This document shows positions 28,788 through 37,925 of a stretch of DNA of 37,925 nt, piece after piece. This DNA comes from a bacterium (lineage in GTDB: Bacteria; Desulfobacterota; S145-22): the NCBI GenBank assembly GCA_029934085.1, contig JAOZMY010000014.1:1-37925 (forward strand). The letters run 5' to 3'. How positions within the stretch are numbered: the first letter of the stretch is position 1; the number at the start of each line of letters is the position of its first letter. The notes beneath the pieces are model-generated. The model searched no databases and was not told where the DNA came from. It was given only the letters and a program-made list of their open reading frames with translations. The position numbers and the translations under genes are program-made.

Positions 28788-30173
28788 TCATTCCAGCCGA
28801 TATTTCTCCACTTTGTAGCGGAAGGAGCGAAAGGTCATGCCGACGAGGTGGGCTGCCTCCATCTTTTTTCCGTGACAGCGCTGAAGGGCCTCGGAAAGAT
28901 AACTCTTTTCCACATCTTCAAGCAGGGCAGGAAGATCAAGTCCCCCCTCGGGGAATTCGCAGGAATAGAATGGTGGTGTGGGCTGGTCGATTGACTCAAA
29001 GGTCTGTGACTTATAGATATCCGGAAGGATGATGTTCGAATCCTGGAGTGCCACGGCCCGTTCCACCATGTTTTCCAGCTCTCTTACGTTTCCTGGAAAG
29101 TCATAGTTTTCCAGTTCTTTTAGGATATAAGAGGATATTTTTATACCCGTGCTGTTGTATTTCTTTGAGAATTTCTTGATGAAATATTCGAGGAGAAGTG
29201 GGATATCCTCCCTGCGTTCTCTCAAAGGAGGGACGTGAATGCGTATAACGTTTAACCGGAAAAACAGGTCTTCCCGGAATCTCTTTTCGGCCACTTCCTT
29301 TTCGATGATTCTATTTGTGGCGGAGATGATTTGGACATCGACTTTGATGTCACGGTTGTCCCCGAGTCTTCGGAAGGTCTGGTCTTGCAGAACTCTTAAG
29401 AGCTTTACCTGAAGGGAGAGGGGGAGCTCGCCGATTTCATCCAGAAAGAGGATTCCTCCGTGGGCAGTTTCGAAGAGGCCGGCTTTATCGGTGTTTGCCC
29501 CGGTAAAGGCCCCTTTTTTGTAACCGAACAATTCGCTTTCGAGAAGGTTCTCAGGAATCCCTCCGCAGTTTACTGGGACGAAGGGGCTTTCAGGGTTTTG
29601 CAACTGATGAATGGTTTTGGCGATAATTTCCTTGCCGGTTCCGCTTTCTCCAGTGATGAGAATGGGTGTTCGGGTTTTTGAGACACGGACGACGAGGTCC
29701 ATCAACTGACGCATTAACTTGCTGGACCCGATAATCCCAAGGTCCTGGATGGAGGATGAGAGTTTCTGTTTGAGTTTCAGGTTTTCCTCTTTGAGGAGCT
29801 GTCGTTCCAGGGCGTTTTTGATGACAATTTTGATTTCGTCTATTTTGAAAGGTTTTGTTATGTAGTCGTACGCGCCGTGCTTCATTCCCTCAATGGCCGT
29901 TTCGTTGGAGGCATAAGCAGTTACAAGGATCATGAGGCTGCTCGGGGATATTTCTTGAACTTTTTTTAGTAGCTCAAGGCCGGAGAGATCCGGCATCCGG
30001 ATGTCGGAAACGATGAGGGGATAGAAGGTCTCTTTTATTTTTTCTAAGGCTTCAAATCCACCTGAGGCGGTGTCAACAATGTATCCCTCCTTGGTAAGGA
30101 GGATTTTGAGCATGGTTCGAATGTCTTGCTCGTCGTCGACTACGAGGATCCGTTGGGGGGGAATATTTTCCAT
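28788..30173 (-). CDS. pilR: Sigma54-dependent response regulator, PilR-like
   Basis: REC domain (ILVVDDEQDIRTML); AAA+ GESGTGKEIIAKTIHQ, GAFTGANTDKAGLFE; C-terminal Fis-type HTH; downstream of pilS. Start at internal ATG 30173. Confidence 0.9.
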   Translation of the reverse strand: MENIPPQRILVVDDEQDIRTMLKILLTKEGYIVDTASGGFEALEKIKETFYPLIVSDIRMPDLSGLELLKKVQEISPSSLMILVTAYASNETAIEGMKHGAYDYITKPFKIDEIKIVIKNALERQLLKEENLKLKQKLSSSIQDLGIIGSSKLMRQLMDLVVRVSKTRTPILITGESGTGKEIIAKTIHQLQNPESPFVPVNCGGIPENLLESELFGYKKGAFTGANTDKAGLFETAHGGILFLDEIGELPLSLQVKLLRVLQDQTFRRLGDNRDIKVDVQIISATNRIIEKEVAEKRFREDLFFRLNVIRIHVPPLRERREDIPLLLEYFIKKFSKKYNSTGIKISSYILKELENYDFPGNVRELENMVERAVALQDSNIILPDIYKSQTFESIDQPTPPFYSCEFPEGGLDLPALLEDVEKSYLSEALQRCHGKKMEAAHLVGMTFRSFRYKVEKYRLE

Positions 30174-30186
30174 GATGGTATTTCCT

Positions 30187-31863
30187 TTAAGTTGGCAAGG
30201 TGAGCCGGAAGATGGTTCCTTTCCCAACAATCGATTTGACCGAGATATTTCCACCCAGGGAGTTCATGATCTGGTAGGCGATGGAAAGGCCGAGCCCCGT
30301 GCCATCGGAACGGGTTGTGAAAAAGGGCTCAAATATTTTCCTTAAGACATCTTTTGGAATTCCCTTTCCATTGTCTTGGATGAGGATAGTAGTTGAATCT
30401 GAATCGTAAGAGATACCTTCATTCCCATTTTCTGCCGTTGCGCATTTGACGCTAATGACGTGGTCTTTTTTGTCTTTTGCCTGTACCGCGTTGATCAGGA
30501 TGTTCCAGAAAACTTGTTTTAGTCTGTCTCTGTCGCTGTGAACCACGAGGTCTTTGGGAAGAAGGTTGACGAATCGAACCCCATTTCCTTGATTTTCCTT
30601 TGAAAGAATGGAGATGATTTCTTCAGTAAATGGGTAGAGCTTGATGTTTTGAAGGTTTTCTTTCCCGAACTGGGAGAATTGAAGGAAGTCCGAGACCAGT
30701 CGATTGAGGCGGTCGGTTTCCCTCAGGACAATTTCCATAAGGTCTAACTCGGTACCATTTAAATTCAATGTGTTTTTCAGAACCTGGATAGACCCGCTTA
30801 GAGAGGCAAGCGGATTTCTGATTTCGTGGGCCAGACCGGCGGCGAAGCGGCCGACCGTTGCCAGCTTTTCGGATTCGTGGACCCTCTTTTCCATGGCCTT
30901 GTAACGGGTTAGGTCCTGGAAGATGATGATTTTCCCCGCCGGGTTGTTTTCGGAGTCGTAGAGGGTAGAGATGGAGAAACCGATGATCTTGTCGCGAGCC
31001 CCGGGTTTCTTGAGGACAAGATGGGTATGGTGTGGGTGGGTCTGAACCTTCATCTGTTTGTCGATATATTTCCCCAGAGCAGGAAAAACGTTTAGGATGT
31101 TTTCCCCGAGCCCTTTTTCTTGGGGAGTTTCTAAGATTTCCTCTCCAGCCTTGTTGAGATAGGTGAGTTTGTTGTCAAGATCGACAGTGAGGATTCCGCT
31201 CTGAATGCTCTGGAGAAGGTTTTCGTTGAAGCGTTCTAATTTTTTGTACTCTCTTTTTCTCTTCTGGATTTCCCTGGAGAGGATGCTGGTCAGGATAGCC
31301 ACTCCCCAGAGTGCAATGACCTGGATTCCAATCCTGTATATAGTGAATCGGTTGTCCCAGATGTAAGTGGGGAGTTTCGATTTCATGAAGGCGTCGATGG
31401 GAGCCATTTTCAGGATGATTCCGACGTAAAAAATGGAGGTAAAAAACACGGCTATAAAGAGTTTTCCCCGGCTGAGAAAAAGCCCCCCTGCAATGATGGA
31501 GAAGAAATAAAGAAAGATGAAGATGCTTTCCTCTCCCCCGCTCATGCGCACAAAGACGGTCACAAAGAGGGCGTCGATGAGAATCTGGGTGAAGATGAAC
31601 CATTGGGAATCCTTGAAGATCTTGATTAGAGAGAGACAAATGATAGAGTAGAGATAGATGGCAGATAGAAGAAGAAAGAGTTGGGTGTTGGGGGGGATAT
31701 GGAGGATATTTTTGCCATGTTCCGGGATAAAGAGTGAGGTTCCTAAGACGAGGGAAGTGACAAAGACCCTCCCCAGGCTGAGGACCGTCGCATTCCTATA
31801 GGACCTGGCAGGGAAGATTCCGTTTGCAGCAGGGATGGAGGTAGCCAATTTACCCGATGGCAT
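30187..31863 (-). CDS. pilS: Sensor histidine kinase, PilS-like
   Basis: N-terminal TM helices; PAS; AAGLAHEIRNPLASLSGSIQVL; HATPase [38 protein letters not shown]. Confidence 0.9.
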   Translation of the reverse strand: MPSGKLATSIPAANGIFPARSYRNATVLSLGRVFVTSLVLGTSLFIPEHGKNILHIPPNTQLFLLLSAIYLYSIICLSLIKIFKDSQWFIFTQILIDALFVTVFVRMSGGEESIFIFLYFFSIIAGGLFLSRGKLFIAVFFTSIFYVGIILKMAPIDAFMKSKLPTYIWDNRFTIYRIGIQVIALWGVAILTSILSREIQKRKREYKKLERFNENLLQSIQSGILTVDLDNKLTYLNKAGEEILETPQEKGLGENILNVFPALGKYIDKQMKVQTHPHHTHLVLKKPGARDKIIGFSISTLYDSENNPAGKIIIFQDLTRYKAMEKRVHESEKLATVGRFAAGLAHEIRNPLASLSGSIQVLKNTLNLNGTELDLMEIVLRETDRLNRLVSDFLQFSQFGKENLQNIKLYPFTEEIISILSKENQGNGVRFVNLLPKDLVVHSDRDRLKQVFWNILINAVQAKDKKDHVISVKCATAENGNEGISYDSDSTTILIQDNGKGIPKDVLRKIFEPFFTTRSDGTGLGLSIAYQIMNSLGGNISVKSIVGKGTIFRLTLPT

Positions 31864-33052
31864 TTGCCATATTGAAAATAGGTAGATACATTGCGATCAC
31901 GATGGTGCCGACAACGCCGCCCAGAAAAACGATCATGAGGGGTTCCAGCATGGAAGTCAGACCCGCAACCGCCGTATCGACTTCGTCTTCGTAGAAATCG
32001 GCGATCTTATTGAGCATCTGGTCCAATGCACCCGTGTTTTCACCAACGGAGATCATACGGGTGACCATGGGGGGAAAGACGTTGCTTCTGGCCAGTGGTT
32101 CGGCGATATTTTCACCGGAGCTGATGTTTTCGCGGGCCTCCATGACGGCGTCCTCGATGACCTTGTTCCCGGATGTCTTGGCCACGAGGTGTAGACCATC
32201 CAGGATGGGAACACCACTCTGCATGAGGGTGCTCAATGTTCTGGTAAAACGGGCCACGGCGACTTTTCTGAGGAGGATGCCGAAGATGGGCAGTTTGAGT
32301 AAGAAGCCATCAATAGCCTTTTTGCCTTTGTCCGTTTTTCGGATGTAGCGGATGGCGATGATGAGAACGATGACGAATCCGATGACGATGAGGATGTGAC
32401 TTCGAATGAATTTGCTTGTATCCACTACTAATTGAGTAAGCCCCGGAAGTTGTTGGCCCGCTTCGCGGAACATCTTTTCAAATGTTGGGATAACGAAGAC
32501 CATTAGGATGCCTACCACTACCACGGCCACAAAGGTTACGATCATGGGATACATGAGGGCAGATTTAACCTTTCGTCTCAAGGCCTCGGCCTTTTCGATA
32601 AAGGTGGCTAGCCTATTCAAGATGATGTCCAGCGTTCCGGCCTCTTCGCCTGCCACGACCATATTGGTATAGAGATCGTTGAAAGCTTTGGGATGTTTTT
32701 TAAGGGCCGCGGCGAAGGTCATCCCAGATTCGACGTCATCTTTGACTTGACCAAGAATCTCTTTCAAGGTGGGATTTTCTTCCTGCTCGGCAAGAATATC
32801 AAGGGATTGAACCAACGGGAGCCCCGCATCGATCATCGTGGCAAGCTGCCGCGTGAAGATGGCCAAGTTCTTGGGTTTTACCTTGGATTTAAAGAGAACA
32901 ATCTGTTTTCTCTCGCTGAGTTTCTTGATTTTTGTCGGGATGATCCGTTGTTGTCTCAGTTGCGCCCTTACAATCGTCTCATTGACGGCCTCAATGGTTC
33001 CCGATTGGGCACCCCCTCCAACGACCTTTCCTTCCCACTTAAATCTTGGCAC
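31850..33052 (-). CDS. pilC: Type IV pilus inner-membrane platform protein
   Basis: T2SSF domains: FTRQLATMIDAGLPLVQSLDILAEQEENP and FTRTLSTLMQSGVPILDGLHLVA; VVAGEEAGTLD; ISVGENTGALDQML. Confidence 0.95.
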   Translation of the reverse strand: MPRFKWEGKVVGGGAQSGTIEAVNETIVRAQLRQQRIIPTKIKKLSERKQIVLFKSKVKPKNLAIFTRQLATMIDAGLPLVQSLDILAEQEENPTLKEILGQVKDDVESGMTFAAALKKHPKAFNDLYTNMVVAGEEAGTLDIILNRLATFIEKAEALRRKVKSALMYPMIVTFVAVVVVGILMVFVIPTFEKMFREAGQQLPGLTQLVVDTSKFIRSHILIVIGFVIVLIIAIRYIRKTDKGKKAIDGFLLKLPIFGILLRKVAVARFTRTLSTLMQSGVPILDGLHLVAKTSGNKVIEDAVMEARENISSGENIAEPLARSNVFPPMVTRMISVGENTGALDQMLNKIADFYEDEVDTAVAGLTSMLEPLMIVFLGGVVGTIVIAMYLPIFNMANAIG

Positions 33053-33062
33053 GATAACCTCC

Positions 33063-34154
33063 TTAACGTCTGAGACCTCGTTGAGGTTTTCCTTCCATTC
33101 CCATCATCTGTTTGAGTTCCTCAAGGTTGGGACTACGCGACATGGCCTCTTTCAGACTGATCATTCCCTTCTGGAAAAGATCAAAGAGGGATTGGTTCAT
33201 GGTCTGCATGCCAAATTTTGTCTGGCCGATCTGCATTTGTGAGTAGATCTGGTGGACCTTATCTTCGCGTATGAGATTTCTAATCGCTGGGTTGGGAATC
33301 ATGACCTCGACTCCCAGACATCGGCCACTTCCACTCGCCTTGGGGATCAGTTGTTGGGTGATAATTCCTTCGAGGACGAATGAGAGCTGAGCCCTGATTT
33401 GGGGTTGCTGATGGGGAGGAAAGACATCGATAATACGATTGATACTTTCGACGGCTGAGTTTGTGTGCAATGTTGCAAATGTGAGGTGCCCCGTTTCCGC
33501 AATGACCAGTGCCGATTCAATGGTTTCCAGGTCCCGCATCTCGCCGATGAGGATGATGTCCGGGTCTTGACGCAGGACGTGTTTAAGGGCTTGGGTAAAT
33601 CCGTGGGTGTCGGAGTTGACTTCCCGTTGGTTGATGAGGCAGTTTTTGTGACGATGCAGGTATTCGATGGGATCCTCGATGGTGATGATATGGGCGTGTC
33701 GTTCATCGTTCAGCCGATCGATCATAGAGGCCAAGGTGGTCGATTTTCCGCTTCCCGTGGGGCCTGTGACGAGGATGAGTCCTTTGGGTTTATAGATCAG
33801 TTCTTCCACGACTGGGGGAAGACCCAGTTCCCGGAGCGTCAAGATTTTGTAGGGAATGGTTCGAAAGGCCCCTGCTACGGCTCCTCTCTGATTGAAAATA
33901 TTTCCCCTGAAACGGCTGAGATTCTTGATTCCAAAAGAGAAGTCCAGCTCGTTTTCTTCCTCAAACCGTTTCCTTTGTGTCTCGGTGAGGACACTGTAGC
34001 ATAGCCGACGGGTATCGGCCGCGGTCAACGGAGCCATATCCATGGGGACGAGTTTCCCGTCTATCCTCAATTGCGGGGGAGATCCTGTTGTGATGTGTAA
34101 GTCTGTTGCCCCCCTTTCAAACATTTCAACAAGAAGCTCTTTTAGATCATACAT
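33063..34154 (-). CDS. pilT: Type IV pilus retraction ATPase
   Basis: Walker A ILVTGPTGSGKSTTLASMID; DPIEYLHRHKNCLINQREVNSDT; RQDPDIILIGEMRDLETIESALVIAETGHLTFATLHTNSA. Confidence 0.95.
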   Translation of the reverse strand: MYDLKELLVEMFERGATDLHITTGSPPQLRIDGKLVPMDMAPLTAADTRRLCYSVLTETQRKRFEEENELDFSFGIKNLSRFRGNIFNQRGAVAGAFRTIPYKILTLRELGLPPVVEELIYKPKGLILVTGPTGSGKSTTLASMIDRLNDERHAHIITIEDPIEYLHRHKNCLINQREVNSDTHGFTQALKHVLRQDPDIILIGEMRDLETIESALVIAETGHLTFATLHTNSAVESINRIIDVFPPHQQPQIRAQLSFVLEGIITQQLIPKASGSGRCLGVEVMIPNPAIRNLIREDKVHQIYSQMQIGQTKFGMQTMNQSLFDLFQKGMISLKEAMSRSPNLEELKQMMGMEGKPQRGLRR

Positions 34155-34175
34155 AGCGTTTTTCCTCTTTGTTTG

Positions 34176-35981
34176 TTAATCTTCAACGGTCACTCTCAAG
34201 GCCTCTTCCAGGGTGGAGACTCCATTCATGACTTTGAGTAAGGCGTTCTGACGAAGAGTTCGCATGCCCAGCTCGATCGCCCTTTTCTTCAGCTCGAAAC
34301 CCGAGGCCCTTTTCAAGGTCATAGATTTAAGCTCTTCGAAATAAGGCATGATCTCGAAGACCGATACTCTTCCTCTGTATCCCGTATGGTTGCAGTAAGG
34401 ACAACCCTTTCCCTTGTAACATGTGAAAGTGCCAATTTTGTCTTTCGGGATTCCAGCATCGATCAGAGCCTCTTCGGGGATCTCGACAGGTTCTTTGCAA
34501 TGTTCACAAATCCGTCGCATCAATCGTTGTGCCTGGACAAGGATGACTGAAGAGGTGACGAGAAAGGGTTCGATTCCCATATCGATGAGACGGGTGACGG
34601 CGCTTGGGGCGTCATTGGTGTGTAAAGTGGACAACACAAGGTGTCCGGTTAGGGCGGCTTGGATGGCGATCTGCGCGGTCTCGAAGTCGCGGATTTCACC
34701 GACCATGATGATATCGGGGTCCTGCCTTAGGAAAGATCGTAAGGCAGAGGCAAAAGTCAGGCCGATATCCTCATGCATCTGCACCTGGTTGATCCCCGCG
34801 AAGTTGTATTCTACGGGATCCTCCGCCGTCATGATGTTGTCGGTTTCCCTATTGAGATCGATTAGGGCGGAGTAGAGGGTCGTAGTCTTTCCACTCCCGG
34901 TAGGACCGGTGACGAGGACCATCCCGACAGGTTGGTGGATGGCGTTCTGGAAAAGCTGCAAATCATCTTCCTCGAAACCCAGTTTGGTCATATCGAGCTG
35001 GAGTGAGGATTTATCCAGAAGTCGAAGAACGACCTTTTCCCCGTAAAGGGTTGGGACAGTCGAGACCCGGAAATCGACCTCTTTGGCTCGCCCGAGTCGG
35101 AGCTTAATTCTCCCGTCTTGGGGAAGACGTCGCTCGGCGATATCCAGTTGGGCCATGATTTTTAATCTTGAGATGATGGCGTTCTTGATTTTGATAGGGA
35201 GCCCCATAACCTTTCGTAAGACACCGTCGATACGGTACCGTACGCGGAATTGACGCTCGTAGGGCTCAAAATGAATATCACTGGCTCCGCCTTTGATGGC
35301 CTTGATGAGTATCCCGTTAACGAGTTTGATGATCGGGGCGTCGATCTCGTTTGTGAGGTCGACCGCGCCTCCTTCTGAACCACTTTCATCAATGACTTGG
35401 ACGTTGTCAATGGCGCCGGAGACCAGGGCGTCGAAGTCGTCTACATCGATGGCATCCTGATCATCCTCGACGAAAAGAGGACTGTCGTCTTCAATATCCT
35501 CCAATGTGTAATCTTTCGCGTCGATGTTGGTAACCCCTTTCCCGGCGAGTTCTCCCCCACCTCCGTAAGCCTTTTTGATGGCTTGAATGAGTTCTATCTC
35601 GGAGCAAAGCTTGATGTGAACGTTATATCCCGTGATGAATTCTATCTCTTCTGCCAGGATGAGATTGCTTGGATCGGCCACCGCAACGGTAAGTCGTGGG
35701 CCCTGGCGTTCGACAGGAAGGACAATGTATTTCTTTGCGATTCGTTCTGGGACCAGTTTTAAAACATCATCAGGGATTTCAATCCCATCAAGTCTGATGA
35801 TGGGGATGTGGTAAAGTTCACTGAGAAACTGAAGGAGGTTTTCTTCGTCGATGTAGTCGAGTTTGACGAGGGCCGACCTGAGACTTCCCCCGCTTTGCTT
35901 AAGCTCTTGAAGCGCTTTTTGGAGTTGATCTCTCGTCAGGAGATTCGACTTGACAAGTTCTTCTCCTAAATTAATAGCCAT
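34176..35981 (-). CDS. pilB: Type IV pilus assembly ATPase
   Basis: GspE N-terminal domain; VTGPTGSGKTTTLYSALIDLN; AEDPVEYNFAGINQVQMHEDIGLTFASALRSFLRQDPDIIMVGEIRD; tetracysteine CEHC...CPYC. Confidence 0.95.
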   Translation of the reverse strand: MAINLGEELVKSNLLTRDQLQKALQELKQSGGSLRSALVKLDYIDEENLLQFLSELYHIPIIRLDGIEIPDDVLKLVPERIAKKYIVLPVERQGPRLTVAVADPSNLILAEEIEFITGYNVHIKLCSEIELIQAIKKAYGGGGELAGKGVTNIDAKDYTLEDIEDDSPLFVEDDQDAIDVDDFDALVSGAIDNVQVIDESGSEGGAVDLTNEIDAPIIKLVNGILIKAIKGGASDIHFEPYERQFRVRYRIDGVLRKVMGLPIKIKNAIISRLKIMAQLDIAERRLPQDGRIKLRLGRAKEVDFRVSTVPTLYGEKVVLRLLDKSSLQLDMTKLGFEEDDLQLFQNAIHQPVGMVLVTGPTGSGKTTTLYSALIDLNRETDNIMTAEDPVEYNFAGINQVQMHEDIGLTFASALRSFLRQDPDIIMVGEIRDFETAQIAIQAALTGHLVLSTLHTNDAPSAVTRLIDMGIEPFLVTSSVILVQAQRLMRRICEHCKEPVEIPEEALIDAGIPKDKIGTFTCYKGKGCPYCNHTGYRGRVSVFEIMPYFEELKSMTLKRASGFELKKRAIELGMRTLRQNALLKVMNGVSTLEEALRVTVED

Positions 35982-36024
35982 ACAACTTCCTAAATTATAT
36001 ATACATTATTTAAGTTTATGAGAT

Positions 36025-36052
36025 ATTATACATGCTTTTTATAAAAAATCAA
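36025..36052 (-). promoter_or_regulatory. Candidate sigma70 promoter for the pilB operon
   Basis: Minus strand TTGATT (36052-36047), 16 nt, TATAAT (36030-36025); about 44 nt upstream of the pilB ATG in AT-rich DNA. Confidence 0.55.
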
Positions 36053-36288
36053 GTTATTGTAGATAACATTGTATTTAGGTTTTTGAAATGGGTTGGGAGG
36101 ATTATTTTGGTTTGGTTCTATGTTAAAAGATCCTCGCAACTCTTTAATAGGAGTAGAGAAAAGCTTTGAAGAACGAGGAGTGAGTTTGTCTTCTGGGTAT
36201 TGGACCGTAGATTTTTTTAAATTATTGATTTCACGTATTGGTTGTGATAGGACGTCAGGTGTGGAAAAAGAAAAAAGGAGGCCCAAAA

Positions 36289-37925
36289 ATGAACGTTGAT
36301 CCAAAGATTGACCCCCAAAAAATAATAAATCAGCTTTATCGATCTATCGGACGGGGTAAGAAACATGCCTTGGAGAATCTCAACTGGCTGTTGAAGACCA
36401 TGAACCCTTATTTTTTCATCACCTTCGCGCCGGAGAAAGATGCGTTGTTAAACCTTTGTTTCAATCTCCATACGCTGGGGGAAAACAACCAGATTGTCCT
36501 GAAGGACACGAACGAAAAATATATCGTGGCCACGTTGAACCGACCGGGGACGCTCTTCCGAACACTGGATGGCATCAAAGACAAAGTAATTATCTATGAG
36601 GAGATGATTCATTCCAACCAACCACTTCCGGGGCAGAAGGAACAGTTGGAGATCTTGAAATTCCATTTTTTGACGGATAAAAAGGATGAAGATGTTCCTA
36701 CCATTTTTCGAGGAAAGGGCCGGATTTACAAAACCTTAAAAGAGTCCTATCCAGCCTTTAACTTTAAGGAATTTGACAAGATCTTTCAGTATTTTATAAA
36801 GAACAACCGGGATTATGTGCTCCTTTCCCCCGCCCTGCGTGTGGCCCGCGCCATGTGGTTATACCAGTCGGCGATTCGAATGGGCGGTATCTTCATGGAC
36901 ATCGAGCCTACCGTCGATGAGCAGGGGAATGAAGAGTCACGACTTGTTTTTTCTGTGATCAATCCCCTGTTTAAGGGATACCTCGCAAAGGTCATTGAGA
37001 TCTTCTATCGCCTGGATATCGCTACGCACCGAAACTATATCGTCGAAATAGAGGGCGAGGATGGACAAAATGTTACGGTGTTGACGGCCTATATTACGAC
37101 ACGTGATGGGAAGCCGATAGAAAAGGACATGGAGATCTTCAAGGCACTCGAGGCCGAACTTTACAATACAAAAGTTATCAATATCTGGGACAGGGTTTAT
37201 AAGGAACTTGTCACGGAAGGGATTTTGACAGGGCCGGAAGGAAGCCTTTTAAGCGCCATCAATACCTTTGCCCATACGAATCTGGCCCACGCCTTTCCCT
37301 ATCGCTATGACTGGGATGAGACTCAGGAGGCCTTTTTCAGCCACCTTCAACTCACGAAAGATATCCTGAACGTTTTTAAAGGGAAGTTCAATCCCGATCC
37401 CCGAAAACGCCTTTCTTCTGAGGAATTAGAAGAGGAGTTCCGGCGGATAGAGGAGGCCATCGAGGAGTATAACACGGGCCACGCCTTTCTGGACGAGACG
37501 AGGAAGACGATCTATAAAACGGCTCTCCTGATGGTTCGTTTCACATTGAAAACAAACTTTTTCGTCAAATACAAGAAGGCGATTTCTTTCAGGTTGGATC
37601 CCCTTTACATGGAGTATCTTCCTGAGGAGGTGAGGGCGGACCTACCAAAGGATTTACCTTTCAGGATTACATTCTTCTATCATAGGTACGGTTCGGGGTA
37701 TCACTTTGGATTTTCAGACATTGCCCGTGGAGGGTTCCGCACGATTATCGCCCGGACCAAGGACGATTTTGAATCGGCGATGAACACGATTTTCAAAGAG
37801 GCCATGGTCCTGGCGCATACCCAGCAGTTGAAGAACAAGGATATCTATCAAGGCGGTTCAAAGCTCGCTGTTGCGATGCGGGCCTTTGATGTTCATGACC
37901 GGCAGAGAGAGATCAACAGGCTCTA
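36289..37925 (+). CDS. NAD-glutamate dehydrogenase, GDH2/GDH-115-like large form; 3' truncated by window end
   Basis: Open from ATG 36289 (SD aaaggagg) to the window end, absent from the ORF track because no stop. Translation MNVDPKIDPQKIINQLYRSIGRGKKHALENLNW... with GYHFGFSDIARGGFRTIIAR...AHTQQLKNKDIYQGGSK. Confidence 0.85.
   Translation, partial: MNVDPKIDPQKIINQLYRSIGRGKKHALENLNWLLKTMNPYFFITFAPEKDALLNLCFNLHTLGENNQIVLKDTNEKYIVATLNRPGTLFRTLDGIKDKVIIYEEMIHSNQPLPGQKEQLEILKFHFLTDKKDEDVPTIFRGKGRIYKTLKESYPAFNFKEFDKIFQYFIKNNRDYVLLSPALRVARAMWLYQSAIRMGGIFMDIEPTVDEQGNEESRLVFSVINPLFKGYLAKVIEIFYRLDIATHRNYIVEIEGEDGQNVTVLTAYITTRDGKPIEKDMEIFKALEAELYNTKVINIWDRVYKELVTEGILTGPEGSLLSAINTFAHTNLAHAFPYRYDWDETQEAFFSHLQLTKDILNVFKGKFNPDPRKRLSSEELEEEFRRIEEAIEEYNTGHAFLDETRKTIYKTALLMVRFTLKTNFFVKYKKAISFRLDPLYMEYLPEEVRADLPKDLPFRITFFYHRYGSGYHFGFSDIARGGFRTIIARTKDDFESAMNTIFKEAMVLAHTQQLKNKDIYQGGSKLAVAMRAFDVHDRQREINRL

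Noticed and set aside
36093-36299. 68-aa plus-strand ORF before the GDH gene
   Set aside because: Overlaps the GDH start and its SD in another frame, with no strong SD or motif; could be a leader peptide but unsupported.

Overview
The window looks like an ordinary, gene-dense chromosomal segment, probably from a deltaproteobacterium (Desulfobacterota-like). This placement rests on protein style and gene order only. I see no phage, transposon, integron or CRISPR array. Main blocks: a 5'-truncated hybrid histidine kinase; an MBL hydrolase plus a cysteine-desulfurase-like protein; lpxK; leuA-leuC-leuD-asd with no leuB between leuD and asd; a small redox locus (CD1871A-like CXXC peptide, truncated NapH-like 4Fe-4S membrane protein, TlpA-like thioredoxin); two tRNA-Ser genes, an SRP RNA, then dnaX-ybaB-recR; tRNA-Leu; secG-tpiA-pgk-gap; an unassigned protein; cls-pgpA-pncC-M50 protease-rimO; an MBL hydrolase, a cinA-like gene and ridA; a histidine phosphatase; an NfnAB-like oxidoreductase pair; an RsbRD_N-like protein; the pilB-pilT-pilC-pilS-pilR operon; and the 5' part of a GDH2/GDH-115-like NAD-glutamate dehydrogenase running off the window end. 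The most unusual signals are: (i) the redox locus, where the thioredoxin frame lies in the -1 frame of a truncated 4Fe-4S gene and has no evident start of its own; (ii) a candidate -1 frameshift site in dnaX with an immediate -1 stop; (iii) a CinA whose C-terminal domain seems to have lost its catalytic motif while a separate intact PncC lies nearby; (iv) the eukaryote-like GDH. Nothing here clearly amounts to a wholly new system; (i) is the best candidate.
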